From Desulfotomaculum nigrificans DSM 574 (GTDB lineage Bacteria; Bacillota; Desulfotomaculia; Desulfotomaculales; Desulfotomaculaceae), in contig NZ_KI912183.1 of assembly GCF_000189755.2 (NCBI RefSeq), positions 2,048,257 through 2,112,256 of the forward strand: 64,000 nt of DNA. Reading direction: 5' to 3'. The notes beneath the pieces were generated by a model, which saw only the letters and a program-made list of their open reading frames with translations, was not told where the DNA came from and ran no database searches. Of the stretch, positions 1-9,038 are shown piece after piece; the first letter of the stretch is position 1; each line of letters opens with the position of its first letter. The position numbers and the translations under genes were made by a program.

Positions 1-17
1 TCAATAAAAGGAAACAT
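1..17 (-). CDS. Start of the gene following ctpA (cut by window edge)
   Basis: An ATG at 15-17 opens a frame that runs off the window after about five codons (Met-Phe-Pro-Phe-Ile). It lies 9 bases after the ctpA stop, with an AGGGTG-like ribosome site across the stop. In related clostridia a PDZ-domain membrane protein often follows this protease, but too little is present to identify it. Confidence 0.3.
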
Positions 18-26
18 TTGAACACC

Positions 27-1187
27 CTATCTGTCTATTTTTTCTCTTAGTAGTTTCAGGGCTACTGCCATTTGCGGGTCGGTTTTTGCCGCACTGGGCT
101 CAGTTTTTTCTTCTACTGTCATATCCGGGGTAATTCCCTTTTTATGAATATCATGTTTATTGGGTGTTAAATATCTGGCAGTGGTTAACTTAAGCCCGGT
201 GTCGTTATCCAGGGGAAAGACCGTCTGCACAATACCTTTGCCAAAGGTCTGGGTTCCCACCAGGGTACCCACTTTGGTATCCTTAATGGCGCCGGCCAGG
301 ATCTCCGATGCACTGGCACTGCCCTTATTAACTAATACTACCAGGGGTATGTTTAATTTCTCAGGATCAGCTGAATAGGTAATATCCTTACCCACACGGT
401 AATCAATGGTCACAATGGGCCCCTTATCAATAAACTGGTCGGCAATCTTCACCGCCGAACCCAACTCACCGCCGGGGTTATCCCGCAGATCCAGGATCAG
501 ACCGGCCATGCCCTCCTGGCGTAAATTCTCCAGGGTCTGCACCATTTCATTGCCGGTGTTTTCAGTGAATTGGCTAATGGCCACATAACCAATATGATTT
601 TCCCCGGGGACCATCCGGCCCTCTACGGTTGGTACACTGATCTCTTCCCGTTGTAATTTAAATTTAAGGGGCTGCGGGACCCCTTCCCGGGCAATAGTTA
701 GTTCAACCGAAGTGCCCACCGGGCCCCGCATGAGGTTAACCGCTGTTTCGGTGTCCATGTCTTTGGTCTTTTGACCGCCAATTTCGGTAATAATATCCCC
801 GGCCTTGATACCGGCTTTGGCCGCCGGGGTTTTGGCAAAGGGTTTAATCACCGTTAAACGATGATCTTTAACCCCCACTAAAATACCAATGCCGCCAAAG
901 GAGCCGCGGATTTGCTCCTGGAGCATGGAGTAAGTCTTTTTATCCAAGTAAACCGAGTAAGGGTCGTCCAGTGATCCTACCAGACCCTTGATGGCACCTT
1001 CTACCAATCTTTCCGGTGCTACTTCATACAAATACTGTCCCTTGACCAGAGTAACAACCTTAATCAGGTTGCCCAATCCTTTATAATTACTGGCCACGGC
1101 GCCACCAAGCAGTAACATCACCACGAATACCATGGAGACTAAAACAATTACCACCCGGCCCCAAAACGTCATTGCATCCCTTCTCAC
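27..1187 (-). CDS. ctpA: Carboxy-terminal processing protease, S41 family
   Basis: Membrane-anchored serine protease of the tail-specific/CtpA type, 386 residues. An N-terminal hydrophobic segment (about residues 8-32) anchors it outside the membrane. A PDZ domain follows (about 90-175), with the GIGILVG and GIKAGDIIT segments. The S41 core carries the Ser of NKGSASASE and the Lys of TFGKG, which form the Ser-Lys dyad. The frame opens with GTG; the ATG five codons later (1172) has a better placed AGAAGG and may be the true start. Its place beside ftsEX and an M23 hydrolase suggests a role in wall or envelope maturation. The M23 gene upstream ends in a strong terminator, so ctpA probably has its own promoter; a TATAAT-like -10 lies at 1222-1227. 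Confidence 0.93.
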   Translation of the reverse strand: MRRDAMTFWGRVVIVLVSMVFVVMLLLGGAVASNYKGLGNLIKVVTLVKGQYLYEVAPERLVEGAIKGLVGSLDDPYSVYLDKKTYSMLQEQIRGSFGGIGILVGVKDHRLTVIKPFAKTPAAKAGIKAGDIITEIGGQKTKDMDTETAVNLMRGPVGTSVELTIAREGVPQPLKFKLQREEISVPTVEGRMVPGENHIGYVAISQFTENTGNEMVQTLENLRQEGMAGLILDLRDNPGGELGSAVKIADQFIDKGPIVTIDYRVGKDITYSADPEKLNIPLVVLVNKGSASASEILAGAIKDTKVGTLVGTQTFGKGIVQTVFPLDNDTGLKLTTARYLTPNKHDIHKKGITPDMTVEEKTEPSAAKTDPQMAVALKLLREKIDR

Positions 1188-1277
1188 GCTAACACCTACC
1201 TGTCCTTATATATACACAAGTATTATACTACAATACAGCGGCATAAATTACAAAGTATTTTCCATTTTTTGCCGAAT

Positions 1278-1300
1278 AAAAACCGGGTTACGTAACCCGG
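1278..1300 (-). terminator. Rho-independent terminator after the M23 gene
   Basis: Perfect palindrome CCGGGTTACGTAACCCGG followed on the minus strand by TTTTT, starting two bases after the M23 stop codon. Confidence 0.85.
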
Positions 1301-1301
1301 C

Positions 1302-2432
1302 CTATAAATAACCGTAGGGACTCACTGGAGTACCGTTTTTGCGCACTTCAAAGTGCAGGTGCGATCCGGTGGACATGCCGGTGTTGCCTACCAGGGCGAT
1401 GGGCATTCCCTTGGTCACCGTTTGTCCGTTGCTAACTAACTTGGCCGACAGGTGCCCATACAGGCTCACCACCCCGCCGCCATGGTCAATCATCACTACG
1501 TTACCGTAGCCGGTCATGGAGCCGGAATAGATCACGGTGCCATTGGCCGGCGCGATCACGGTGGTGCCGGTGGGAGCAGGTATGTCAATTCCGGCATGGA
1601 AGCGGTTCTGGTTTAAAATGGGGTGCATCCGGTTACCAAAGGGAGAAGATACCCTGGTGTATCCGGGCAGGGGCCAAATGAAGGGCCCGCCGGAATAAGT
1701 ACCACCCTTTTGGGCGTTTTGGATGGCAATTTGCCTTAAGATGGCATCTTCCTGGGCTTCCAATTTATCAATGGCCGCTGCGGTTTCCTTAAGGTTCTTT
1801 TGGGCTTCGCTTAATAGAGCTGCCTTTTCACTCTGGGCCTGGGCCAACTTTTGCTTGGCTGCTTCATGCTCCCGTTTCATGGCCGCTATTTGCTGCACCT
1901 TGGCGTCCAGCGACCGTTTGTACTTTTCGATTTGGGCCTTTTCAGCACTGATACGGTCAACCATTTGCGCATCGCTTTCCACCATCCGGCGCAAAAACTC
2001 TAACCGGTTGGTGAAATCGCTAAAACTCCCGGCGTTTAACAAAACCTCCAGGTAACTAACCGGACCGCTTTGGTACATGCCTTTGACCCGCTTTTGCAAC
2101 AGGCGGTTGCTCTCATCCAGGCGCTTTTCTGCTGCGGCCAGCTCCCGTTTGGTGCTATTGAGTTTGGCCGTGGCTGCCTCCAAGGCGCCCTCCAAATCTT
2201 TAATTTGCTGGTTCCGTTCGTTAATGGAGGAGTTAATGGCGGCAAGTTGCCGGCTGTAATCTCGCACCTCAATCTTTGTTTGCTTCTCCTCGGATTTCTT
2301 TTGGTTTAGTTGATTACGGACATGGTTTAGTTGCTGTTCCAGGGACGGGGACGCTATTACCGGCGACAAGGTGCCGGCCAGTAAAGCCAGTCCCACACCC
2401 AGGGACACTAGTCCTTTAGTCCATCTTCGCAC
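1302..2432 (-). CDS. Secreted murein hydrolase activator, coiled coil plus M23 peptidase (EnvC-like)
   Basis: 376 residues with a signal peptide (GLVSLGVGLALLAGTL then Ser-Pro-Val-Ile-Ala-Ser). A long charged coiled coil follows (about 30-235), and then a C-terminal M23 (LytM) domain. The zinc site is intact: His and Asp of FHAGID and the H-x-H of GSHLHFEV. This architecture matches EnvC or CwlO-type partners of FtsEX, in which the ABC-like FtsEX pair drives peptidoglycan hydrolysis outside the membrane. The GTG start is preceded by a GGGGGG ribosome site, and ftsX ends only 13 bases upstream, so the three genes are co-transcribed. Since the zinc ligands are kept it is probably a hydrolase itself rather than only an activator. 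Confidence 0.9.
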   Translation of the reverse strand: MRRWTKGLVSLGVGLALLAGTLSPVIASPSLEQQLNHVRNQLNQKKSEEKQTKIEVRDYSRQLAAINSSINERNQQIKDLEGALEAATAKLNSTKRELAAAEKRLDESNRLLQKRVKGMYQSGPVSYLEVLLNAGSFSDFTNRLEFLRRMVESDAQMVDRISAEKAQIEKYKRSLDAKVQQIAAMKREHEAAKQKLAQAQSEKAALLSEAQKNLKETAAAIDKLEAQEDAILRQIAIQNAQKGGTYSGGPFIWPLPGYTRVSSPFGNRMHPILNQNRFHAGIDIPAPTGTTVIAPANGTVIYSGSMTGYGNVVMIDHGGGVVSLYGHLSAKLVSNGQTVTKGMPIALVGNTGMSTGSHLHFEVRKNGTPVSPYGYL

Positions 2433-2445
2433 TGGTATCCCCCCA

Positions 2446-3333
2446 CTAAATCTTTAAGAACCTTCTCAGTGAAAACCAACTACCTATGGCGCCGATGATG
2501 ATACCCAAGCACAGCATACTGCCGAGGATAGACAATATTAAATGGGGATCGGTCACCGGCTGGATAAAAGGTATGGACTGTTTAAGTTTGTTAACTAATG
2601 AAATATAACCAAGGTCAACCACCAGTAAGGCCAGCAGTCCGCCGGTTAAACCCAGTACAATGCCTTCCAGCAAAAAGGGAAAACGGACAAACCAGTTGGT
2701 GGCCCCCAGAATTTTCATAATACCAATCTCGCGTCGGCGGGCAAATACCGACATGCGGATGGTGGTGGCGATGAGAAATACCGCCGCCAGGGTTAACAGG
2801 GCCAGGGCCACCACACAGGCTATACGCACCCAGCGGGTAATAGCTAACAGCCGCTCCACCACTCCCTGGCCGTAGCGCACCTGGTCAATGCCCTTCATTT
2901 GTTCCAGTTTCTTGGCGGTGGCGGGAACTGCCTCAGCCTGTTTGGTTTTAATGCGAAAGGCATCGGGCAGGGGGTTGTTTTTTTCTAAGGAATCCAAAAT
3001 ATCCGCCCGCTCACCAAAGCTCTTTTTCATATCTTGCAGGGCTTGTTCCCTGGAGATAAATTGTACCTGGTCAATATCCGGCAGTTTATGAATCTGTTTT
3101 TCCAAGGCCAGCCGGTCAGACTTGTCCACATCCTCCTTAAGAAAAGCGGTGATTTCTACGCTGCTTTCCACTGAATTGGCCAATTTATCGGCATTGACCA
3201 CCAGTAACAGGGAAGCCCCCAGGATAATCAGCGATACCGTCACAATGCCCACGGAAGACAGGGATAACCAGCTGTTTCTGGCCAAAGAGGTAAAGGCCTC
3301 CCGGAAGAAATACTTGATATTATTAAAGTTCAC
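2446..3333 (-). CDS. ftsX: Cell division protein FtsX
   Basis: Integral membrane partner of FtsE. There is one N-terminal membrane helix (about residues 20-45 of the protein), an extracellular domain of about 110 residues, and three C-terminal helices in the FtsX/MacB fold (segment TTIRMSVFARRREIGIMKILGA). The chosen start is the GTG at 3333, giving an N-terminus of Met-Asn-Phe-Asn-Asn-Ile that matches the family. It overlaps the ftsE end by 11 bases and has GGGGTG upstream. An upstream ATG at 3357 would add eight unlikely residues. FtsEX signals across the membrane to wall hydrolases, and the M23 gene directly downstream is the likely target. Confidence 0.93.
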   Translation of the reverse strand: MNFNNIKYFFREAFTSLARNSWLSLSSVGIVTVSLIILGASLLLVVNADKLANSVESSVEITAFLKEDVDKSDRLALEKQIHKLPDIDQVQFISREQALQDMKKSFGERADILDSLEKNNPLPDAFRIKTKQAEAVPATAKKLEQMKGIDQVRYGQGVVERLLAITRWVRIACVVALALLTLAAVFLIATTIRMSVFARRREIGIMKILGATNWFVRFPFLLEGIVLGLTGGLLALLVVDLGYISLVNKLKQSIPFIQPVTDPHLILSILGSMLCLGIIIGAIGSWFSLRRFLKI

Positions 3334-4009
3334 TGCGGTACACCCCGCTCTCTTCATCCCTGACCAGGCAACCCCGGGACAGTTCCACCACCCGCTTTTT
3401 CATGGCATCAACAATGTCGCTGGCGTGGGTGGCCATTAATATGGTGGTACCCCGACGATTAATATCTTGCAGTAGTTTCATAATTTCCCAGGAGGTATCG
3501 GGATCCAAATTGCCGGTGGGTTCATCGGCAATTATCACCAGCGGGTTATTTACAATGGCCCGGGCGATACATACCCGTTGCTGCTCACCGCCGGACAACT
3601 GGCTGGGCAACAGCTTCCCTTTATCCTTCAGGCCCACCTGCTCCAACACCTGCGGCACCAGCCGCCTGATTTCTTTATTGGAAGCACCGGTGATTTGCAG
3701 GGCAAAGGCCACATTTTCCGCCGCCGTTTTTTGGGGCAGCAGGCGGAAATCCTGAAATATCATACCAATCTTACGCCGCATATGGGGAATTTCCCTTGCT
3801 TTCATGCGGGCCACATTTTTACTGTTAAACATAACCTGGCCCCGGGTGGGCAGCTCCTCCCGGAATAAAAGCTTAATCAGGGTGGATTTCCCTGCTCCGC
3901 TGGGCCCCACTAAAAAGACAAACTCACCTTTTTTAATATGTAAAGTCAGATCGGAAATGGCTTTAACGCCGTTATCATACACTTTGGACACATTATAAAG
4001 CTGTATCAT
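3323..4009 (-). CDS. ftsE: Cell division ATP-binding protein FtsE
   Basis: Cytoplasmic ABC ATPase of 228 residues from the ATG at 4009 (Met-Ile-Gln-Leu-Tyr-Asn-Val-Ser). The open frame extends 13 codons further, but 228 is the normal family length. Walker A GPSGAGKST, signature LSGGEQQR, Walker B VIIADEPTGNLD and the switch His of MATHA are all present. It pairs with FtsX, whose gene overlaps its 3' end. First gene of the ftsE-ftsX-M23 unit. Confidence 0.95.
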   Translation of the reverse strand: MIQLYNVSKVYDNGVKAISDLTLHIKKGEFVFLVGPSGAGKSTLIKLLFREELPTRGQVMFNSKNVARMKAREIPHMRRKIGMIFQDFRLLPQKTAAENVAFALQITGASNKEIRRLVPQVLEQVGLKDKGKLLPSQLSGGEQQRVCIARAIVNNPLVIIADEPTGNLDPDTSWEIMKLLQDINRRGTTILMATHASDIVDAMKKRVVELSRGCLVRDEESGVYRSEL

Positions 4010-4117
4010 CTTCCCCTTACACCTTCTGCCAAAAAAGTAATATTTCATCTAAAATGGCTTCTACGTTGCGGAGGCAAAATCCTTTATATTTCGGCAAAAA
4101 ATTGTGGTTTTGCTCCA

Positions 4118-5224
4118 TTATCTGCCAATAAGCGGCCTGGCCCAGGTAAATCTGCCGAGAATGGCCGCGGCCAGGTAGCTGCAGCTAAAACAAAGGGTCA
4201 GGTTAGCTGCCACCAGCCACCAGGGGTAACCCAGACCCAGTTTGTACTCCACAATTTCTAAAAAGGTTAAAACCAGGGGATGGATTAAATAAATACCATA
4301 GGAATGGTTAGACAACGATGTGGTTATTTGGGAGACCAGCCCCCGGCCCAGCACAAATTTTCTGGCCGCCGCCAGAACGGCCACAATGGCCACCACGGTA
4401 AAAGCAATACCCAGCGGACGCAGGGAGGTGGCGGCATAGGCCACATCCACCCGGGGGTTGGCGGTGCGCCAGTAAAACTCGCCCACCATGCCCACCAACA
4501 GGGCTCCGGCCCCCAACATGGCGGGGTAAGCCCAGCGGGTAATCAACTGCCTGACTTGATCCAGCCTTAAGGCGCTATAGGCCCCCAGCACAAAGAAGCC
4601 AAACCAGGCAAAAAAAAGCTTGCCTTGATATTTAAAGATAAAATTAATAATTGAGGAATCAAAGGGTTTAATGTTATAAAAGGACAGACAGATATACCCG
4701 CTGTAAAGGGCAAACAGCGCGGCCGTAACCAGACCAATCCGCTGCCGGGCCCACTGCCACAGGGGTAACAGCAGGGGGAACAGCAGGTAAAATTGAAAAA
4801 TGAGCACCACAAAGTACAAATGGTAGTAGCTGTCCCCCCGCAGCAAAGCCCCGACAAACTGCAAGGCCGTTTCAGGCAGGTTCAGCTGCCGGTGGGCCAT
4901 AAATTGTTTGAGGTAAAAGTAAATGGCGCTCCAAAAAATATAAGGTACCAGTACATAAGTGATTCTTTTGCGAAAATACCCGGACCATTTGATTTCCCGG
5001 TGGTTCGGGTAATTATAGAACAGCACCAGTCCGGTGACAAAGATAAAGGCCGGGATAGAAAATCTGGCTAACTGGTTAACCAGGGTAATGGCATAGTGAT
5101 ATACCGATCCTCTGGCACCCAACACCAGCGGCGCGGCGGTGACATGGATGACAATCACGAAAAAAGCCGCCAGGGCCCGCAGCAGGTCCAATTCCTCAAT
5201 CTTTTCTCTTTTTACAGCCGCCAA
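4118..5224 (-). CDS. Acyltransferase family 3 membrane protein
   Basis: 368 residues with about ten predicted membrane helices and the N-terminal signature of acyltransferase-3 enzymes (ELDLLRALAAFFVIVIHVTA, with the conserved Arg and His). The C-terminus has SNHSYGIYLIHPLV, also typical. Such enzymes move acetyl or other acyl groups onto extracytoplasmic sugars or peptidoglycan; the substrate cannot be read from sequence. The gene starts 11 bases after the stop of the GH26-like gene, so the pair is probably one transcript acting on the same surface glycan. Confidence 0.85.
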   Translation of the reverse strand: MAAVKREKIEELDLLRALAAFFVIVIHVTAAPLVLGARGSVYHYAITLVNQLARFSIPAFIFVTGLVLFYNYPNHREIKWSGYFRKRITYVLVPYIFWSAIYFYLKQFMAHRQLNLPETALQFVGALLRGDSYYHLYFVVLIFQFYLLFPLLLPLWQWARQRIGLVTAALFALYSGYICLSFYNIKPFDSSIINFIFKYQGKLFFAWFGFFVLGAYSALRLDQVRQLITRWAYPAMLGAGALLVGMVGEFYWRTANPRVDVAYAATSLRPLGIAFTVVAIVAVLAAARKFVLGRGLVSQITTSLSNHSYGIYLIHPLVLTFLEIVEYKLGLGYPWWLVAANLTLCFSCSYLAAAILGRFTWARPLIGR

Positions 5225-5235
5225 GCTGATCCCCC

Positions 5236-6819
5236 TTACTTATATCCCTGTAGTCCTTGTTTTACGGCATTAATTACCGCCGGGGTTTGGTCAATGCGGT
5301 AGATGCGGGCGGGTTTGGTGCCGTCCCAGTCAATTCCGTTCCACCAGATCATCACTTTAATTTGTTTATACTCCTTCATATATCGGAAAGCATCATTAAT
5401 CCAGGCCACTTTGTCCCCACCCACAGAATTGGAGCCAAACTCGGTAATCATGAAGGGCTTATGGGGGAAAACAGCACTGTATTCTTGATACAGGGGGTCA
5501 TAAATTTGTTTAAAGCCGCGCCATTTTTCGCCGGGGTAATAGGTGCCGGTGTTATAGCCGGTAAGCCCCACAATGTCCACATAATCATCCCCGGGATAAT
5601 AAGTCAGGTAGTGATTCCATTTAAAGTTGGGGAAGGACACGTCATGGGGGTTCCACACCCACAGGGCATTATCCACCCCCTGTTCCCGGAAAAGCTGGTA
5701 GATATACCGCCAGGTAGCAATATACAACCCGGTATCCTTGGAGCTGTGGTAGGCGGAATAGGAACACCAATCGCCGTTCATTTCATTATTCAACCGGAAC
5801 AGCACCGGTTTGCCGAAATCTTTGATGGCCCCGGCATATGCTTTGAGCCAGCTGTCGTATTCCCCGTTTAAAATGGCGTAGGTCAGGGAGCCCCGGCCGG
5901 CGGAAGTGGTTTGCAGGGTTAACTCCACAATTTTGTTTTCTGCGTCGGCCCTTTGCAGTATGTCTTTGGGCAGCGGCGAATCAAAACTGGTATAGACCAG
6001 GACAAATTTAAAATTGTAGTCCAACTGTTGTTCCAAATTGGCCAGGGGTTCCTTCCGGGCCGGGAAGGAATGTTCAAAAATGCCCCAATACTGTTTATCG
6101 CCCTTAAAATAGGTATTTAATACCTCATTGGCCGCCGCCGACAGAGGGAAGCTGCGATGATTACTGTACTGCCGGGCATAGGTATGATGGCCTTGTTTAG
6201 CTGTTACGGCAAAGGATTTCACCATTGTGGGCACCAGGTTTTGTAACACCGGCAGGGAGGCAGACTTAAACAGCAAGCTGTACACCTCCCGGTTGCTTAC
6301 CACAATATCTACCGAGGCGTAGATATTTTTATCCGCCGGCACGTTTTTTAGCCGGGGCCTTTGCCACCACAGCCAGCGCACCCGGTGACCGTTTACGGTG
6401 GTCTGTTGGTTCTTGATGATCTGTACTTTATCGGCGCCGGTGGTGATGGGCCGGTTACCATAATTAATGTAGGCATCCGGCACCACATCAAGGGGTTGGC
6501 GGTAGATTTCCACTAAGGTGGTATAGTTGGCCAGGGTGGTGCGGACCGGCGACATGCTGACATCAACCCACATATCCGCCGGGTATTTGATCTGGTAGCC
6601 ATCAGGGTAATTTTTAAGCAAGTTCAAATAGGGTCCTTGCTCAATGACCTTGGTATCCCGGTTAAAATCAACGGCACCGGTAAACCGGCCGTCCACCATG
6701 ATCAACCGGTTGGCTGGCTGGGCGCTGGCCGCAGAAATATTAGTTGTTAAGCTGACAGCCCAAAGGATACAGGCTGCCAGCATAGTAACCAGGCCCTTGT
6801 AGCATTTAAACTTTTTCAT
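5236..6819 (-). CDS. Secreted glycoside hydrolase, GH26-like (beta-mannanase fold)
   Basis: 527 residues with a signal peptide ending near AAS-AQPA (residue ~34). An N-terminal domain of about 180 residues that I do not recognise is followed by a C-terminal TIM-barrel. The barrel carries FRLNNEMNGDW, with the presumed acid/base Glu near residue 345, and FMITEFGSN, with the presumed nucleophile Glu near 460. This is the GH26 arrangement found in mannan endo-1,4-beta-mannosidases. Lacking other polysaccharide-degradation genes nearby and followed by an acyltransferase, it may trim a self-made exopolysaccharide rather than plant mannan. Two TGTAGAA repeats lie upstream (see separate entry). Confidence 0.78.
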   Translation of the reverse strand: MKKFKCYKGLVTMLAACILWAVSLTTNISAASAQPANRLIMVDGRFTGAVDFNRDTKVIEQGPYLNLLKNYPDGYQIKYPADMWVDVSMSPVRTTLANYTTLVEIYRQPLDVVPDAYINYGNRPITTGADKVQIIKNQQTTVNGHRVRWLWWQRPRLKNVPADKNIYASVDIVVSNREVYSLLFKSASLPVLQNLVPTMVKSFAVTAKQGHHTYARQYSNHRSFPLSAAANEVLNTYFKGDKQYWGIFEHSFPARKEPLANLEQQLDYNFKFVLVYTSFDSPLPKDILQRADAENKIVELTLQTTSAGRGSLTYAILNGEYDSWLKAYAGAIKDFGKPVLFRLNNEMNGDWCSYSAYHSSKDTGLYIATWRYIYQLFREQGVDNALWVWNPHDVSFPNFKWNHYLTYYPGDDYVDIVGLTGYNTGTYYPGEKWRGFKQIYDPLYQEYSAVFPHKPFMITEFGSNSVGGDKVAWINDAFRYMKEYKQIKVMIWWNGIDWDGTKPARIYRIDQTPAVINAVKQGLQGYK

Positions 6820-6891
6820 TGCCGGTTCTCTCCATCTCCCGATTTACTTATCTTTATTAAGGCTAAATTCAGGTAACTTTTGTTCCGTTTT

Positions 6892-6910
6892 TTCTACAAA
6901 TTTTTCTACA
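6892..6910 (-). promoter_or_regulatory. Tandem Spo0A-box-like heptamers upstream of the GH26 gene
   Basis: TGTAGAA occurs twice on the minus strand (6892-6898 and 6904-6910), 12 bases apart and about 75 bases before the start codon. The Spo0A box consensus is TGTCGAA, so each copy matches six of seven positions. This is a weak prediction from motif likeness and spacing only. Confidence 0.3.
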
Positions 6911-6985
6911 AAATTGGCCTGATTCCTTTATTAAGAATAAATTTGTCGTCCAAGAATAAAGAATGCGACAGCGGGGTTTGAATAA

Positions 6986-7041
6986 AATGCCCGGTGTGAC
7001 GTTTGAAACTGCTGGCCAGCTGCAGGGTCATACCGGGCATT
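6986..7041 (-). terminator. Terminator after the transketolase genes
   Basis: AATGCCCGGTATGAC pairs with GTCACACCGGGCATT on the minus strand, 11 bases after the stop of the C-terminal transketolase gene. The loop itself holds a CAGCTGGCCAGC palindrome. There is a short T-rich tail. Confidence 0.7.
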
Positions 7042-7051
7042 TATATCTTAT

Positions 7052-7993
7052 TTATTTTTTCTTGGCCATAACCTTTTTGGCGGCATCTACTATGTCAGCG
7101 GCGGTGAGGCCAAAGTGTTTTAACAGTTCGGCGGGTTTACCGGATTCGCCGAAGGTATCCCGGACACCGATTCGCTTCATGGGCACCGGATGGTGCTCCA
7201 TCAGGGTTTCCGCCACGGCACTGCCCAGGCCGCCGATGATGCTGTGTTCTTCGGCAGTGACCACGGCGCCGCACTTTCTGGCAGCTTCCACCACCGCAAA
7301 GATGTCCAGGGGCTTGATGGTGTGGACATTCAGTACCATGGCTTCTATACCCTCGGCAGCCAGGGTTTCGGCTGCTTCCAGGGCGGCCGACACCATAATG
7401 CCGGTGGCAATCAGGGCTACATCACTGCCCTCCCGCATGGTGACAGCCTCACCGGGAATAAACTTGAAGTTCTCATCGTGGATCACCGGTACTCCGGAGC
7501 GGCCCAGGCGGATATACACAGGCCCTTTAATTTCCGCTGCGGCCCGGACTGCTGCTGCGGTTTCCACGGCATCTGCCGGCACAAAAACTGTCATGCCCGG
7601 CAGTACCCGCATGATGGCAATGTCTTCGATGGACTGGTGGGAGCCGCCGTCCTCTCCCACCGTGATACCGGCGTGGGTGGCGGCAATCTTTACGTTTAGC
7701 CGGGGATAGGCAATACTGTTGCGAATTTGTTCAAAGGCCCGGCCGGTGGCAAAAATGGCAAAGGTGCTGGCAAAGGGGATTTTCCCCACCGCGGCCAAAC
7801 CGGCGGCGGTGGCCATCATGTTGGCCTCGGCGATACCCATGTTAAAAAAGCGGTCCGGGTAATTTTTCATGAAATCATGGGTTTTGGTGGATTTGGACAG
7901 GTCGGCGTCCAGTACCACCACATCTTTATTATCAGCACCCAGGCGAACCAGTTCCTGACCGTAGGCCTCCCGGGTAGCAATTTTTTGTGTCAT
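7052..7993 (-). CDS. Transketolase, C-terminal subunit
   Basis: 313 residues covering the pyrimidine-binding and C-terminal domains of transketolase. The Glu of MGIAEANMM is the cofactor-activating residue, and the EDGGSHQSIEDIA segment is typical of split clostridial and archaeal enzymes. It works with the N-terminal subunit encoded upstream to interconvert pentose, triose, tetrose and hexose phosphates. In most genomes with the split form the two genes touch or overlap; here 212 bases of repeat sequence separate them. A terminator follows. Confidence 0.92.
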   Translation of the reverse strand: MTQKIATREAYGQELVRLGADNKDVVVLDADLSKSTKTHDFMKNYPDRFFNMGIAEANMMATAAGLAAVGKIPFASTFAIFATGRAFEQIRNSIAYPRLNVKIAATHAGITVGEDGGSHQSIEDIAIMRVLPGMTVFVPADAVETAAAVRAAAEIKGPVYIRLGRSGVPVIHDENFKFIPGEAVTMREGSDVALIATGIMVSAALEAAETLAAEGIEAMVLNVHTIKPLDIFAVVEAARKCGAVVTAEEHSIIGGLGSAVAETLMEHHPVPMKRIGVRDTFGESGKPAELLKHFGLTAADIVDAAKKVMAKKK

Positions 7994-8205
7994 GGTGAAA
8001 CCCTCCGTATCTCTTGGGTATTTCTTTGGGGTCTTGCTTTTCGCTGTTCGCTTTTCGACTTGCCGGCATTCCTTTGGGGTCTTGCTGTTGGCTTTTGGCT
8101 TTTAGCCTTTGGCCTTTGGACTTATTTGTATTCCTTTTGGGTCTTGTTTGTTGGGGCCGGGCTTTTGAGCCTTACTTCGCGAACCTCGAATTTCGAACTC
8201 CGAAA
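7994..8205 (+). repeat. Intergenic repeat between the transketolase halves (one arm)
   Basis: On the plus strand this gap holds three copies of the block ATTTCTTTGGGGTC or ATTCCTTTTGGGTC (near 8017, 8069 and 8130). Between them are strings of 7-bp units such as GCTTTTG, GCTGTTG and TTCGCTG. It ends in TTCGAA-rich sequence. It belongs to the repeat family seen also at 36.6, 37.6, 44.1-44.8, 49.4-50.1 and 53.7 kb. Unlike most of those it has only the forward arm. Confidence 0.8.
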
Positions 8206-9024
8206 CTAGGCCAGTTCTTCCAGGGCTTGTTGTACTTGTTCGGGCTTGGGGGCGTTGCCGTGCCAGCCTACCTGGTTTTCCATGAAGGATACGCCTTTAC
8301 CCTTTACGGTTCTGGCAATAATCATGGTGGGTTTGCCTTTGGTGGACTTGGCCTCCTCTATGGCCGCCAGGATTTGGGCTATGTCGTGGCCGTCTATTTC
8401 TATCACGTGCCAGCCAAAGGCCCGCCATTTTTCCGGCAGCGGGGCCACATCCATGACTACATCCACCGGCCCGTCAATTTGCAGGTTGTTGTAATCCAGG
8501 AAAGCGGTGAGGTTGTCCAGTTTGAAATGGCCGGCAGCCATGGCCGCTTCCCAGACCTGCCCTTCCTGGACTTCACCGTCACCTAACAGTACATACACCC
8601 TTTGCTCCCCGCCGTCCAGGCGCAGGCCCAGGGCCATGCCCATGGCCGCCGACAGGCCTTGACCCAGGGAGCCGGTGGACATCTCTACCCCCGGCAGTTT
8701 TTTCATATCCGGGTGCCCCTGTAAACGGCTGCCCAATTTACGCAGGGTCAGCAGCTCATCTTTTTCGAAAAAGCCCCTTTCGGCCAGAGCGGCGTACAAT
8801 ACCGGGGCGGCATGCCCTTTGGATAACACAAAACGGTCCCGGCCCGGCCAATGCGGGTTTTTCGGGTCTAACTTCATGGTGTCAAAGAATAATACAGTGA
8901 CAATATCGGCAGCTGACAGAGAGCCTCCGGGGTGGCCGGAACCGGCTTCGCCCAGCATACTGATAATGTAACGGCGAATGGTTTTAGCCCGCTCCTGCAG
9001 GGAGGCAATTTTTTGCTGTTCCAT
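8206..9024 (-). CDS. Transketolase, N-terminal (thiamine diphosphate) subunit
   Basis: 272 residues forming the diphosphate-binding half of transketolase. The ThDP motif GDGEVQEG...DYNNLQIDG is intact, and so are the N-terminal [12 protein letters not shown] and [10 protein letters not shown] segments. It should pair with the C-terminal subunit downstream. It is preceded by an IS607-like element inserted about 20 bases upstream of its ribosome site, so its natural promoter may have been displaced. An inverted repeat AAACTTACGC/GCGTAAGTTT (9043-9080) lies in this leader. Confidence 0.92.
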   Translation of the reverse strand: MEQQKIASLQERAKTIRRYIISMLGEAGSGHPGGSLSAADIVTVLFFDTMKLDPKNPHWPGRDRFVLSKGHAAPVLYAALAERGFFEKDELLTLRKLGSRLQGHPDMKKLPGVEMSTGSLGQGLSAAMGMALGLRLDGGEQRVYVLLGDGEVQEGQVWEAAMAAGHFKLDNLTAFLDYNNLQIDGPVDVVMDVAPLPEKWRAFGWHVIEIDGHDIAQILAAIEEAKSTKGKPTMIIARTVKGKGVSFMENQVGWHGNAPKPEQVQQALEELA

Positions 9025-9038
9025 CCTATTCCCTGGTT

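Noticed and set aside
5257-5871. Plus-strand 204-codon frame over the GH26 gene
   Set aside because: Antisense shadow of a clear gene.
6963-7709. Long plus-strand frame over the transketolase gene
   Set aside because: Antisense shadow of a clear transketolase gene, with no ribosome site or domain.
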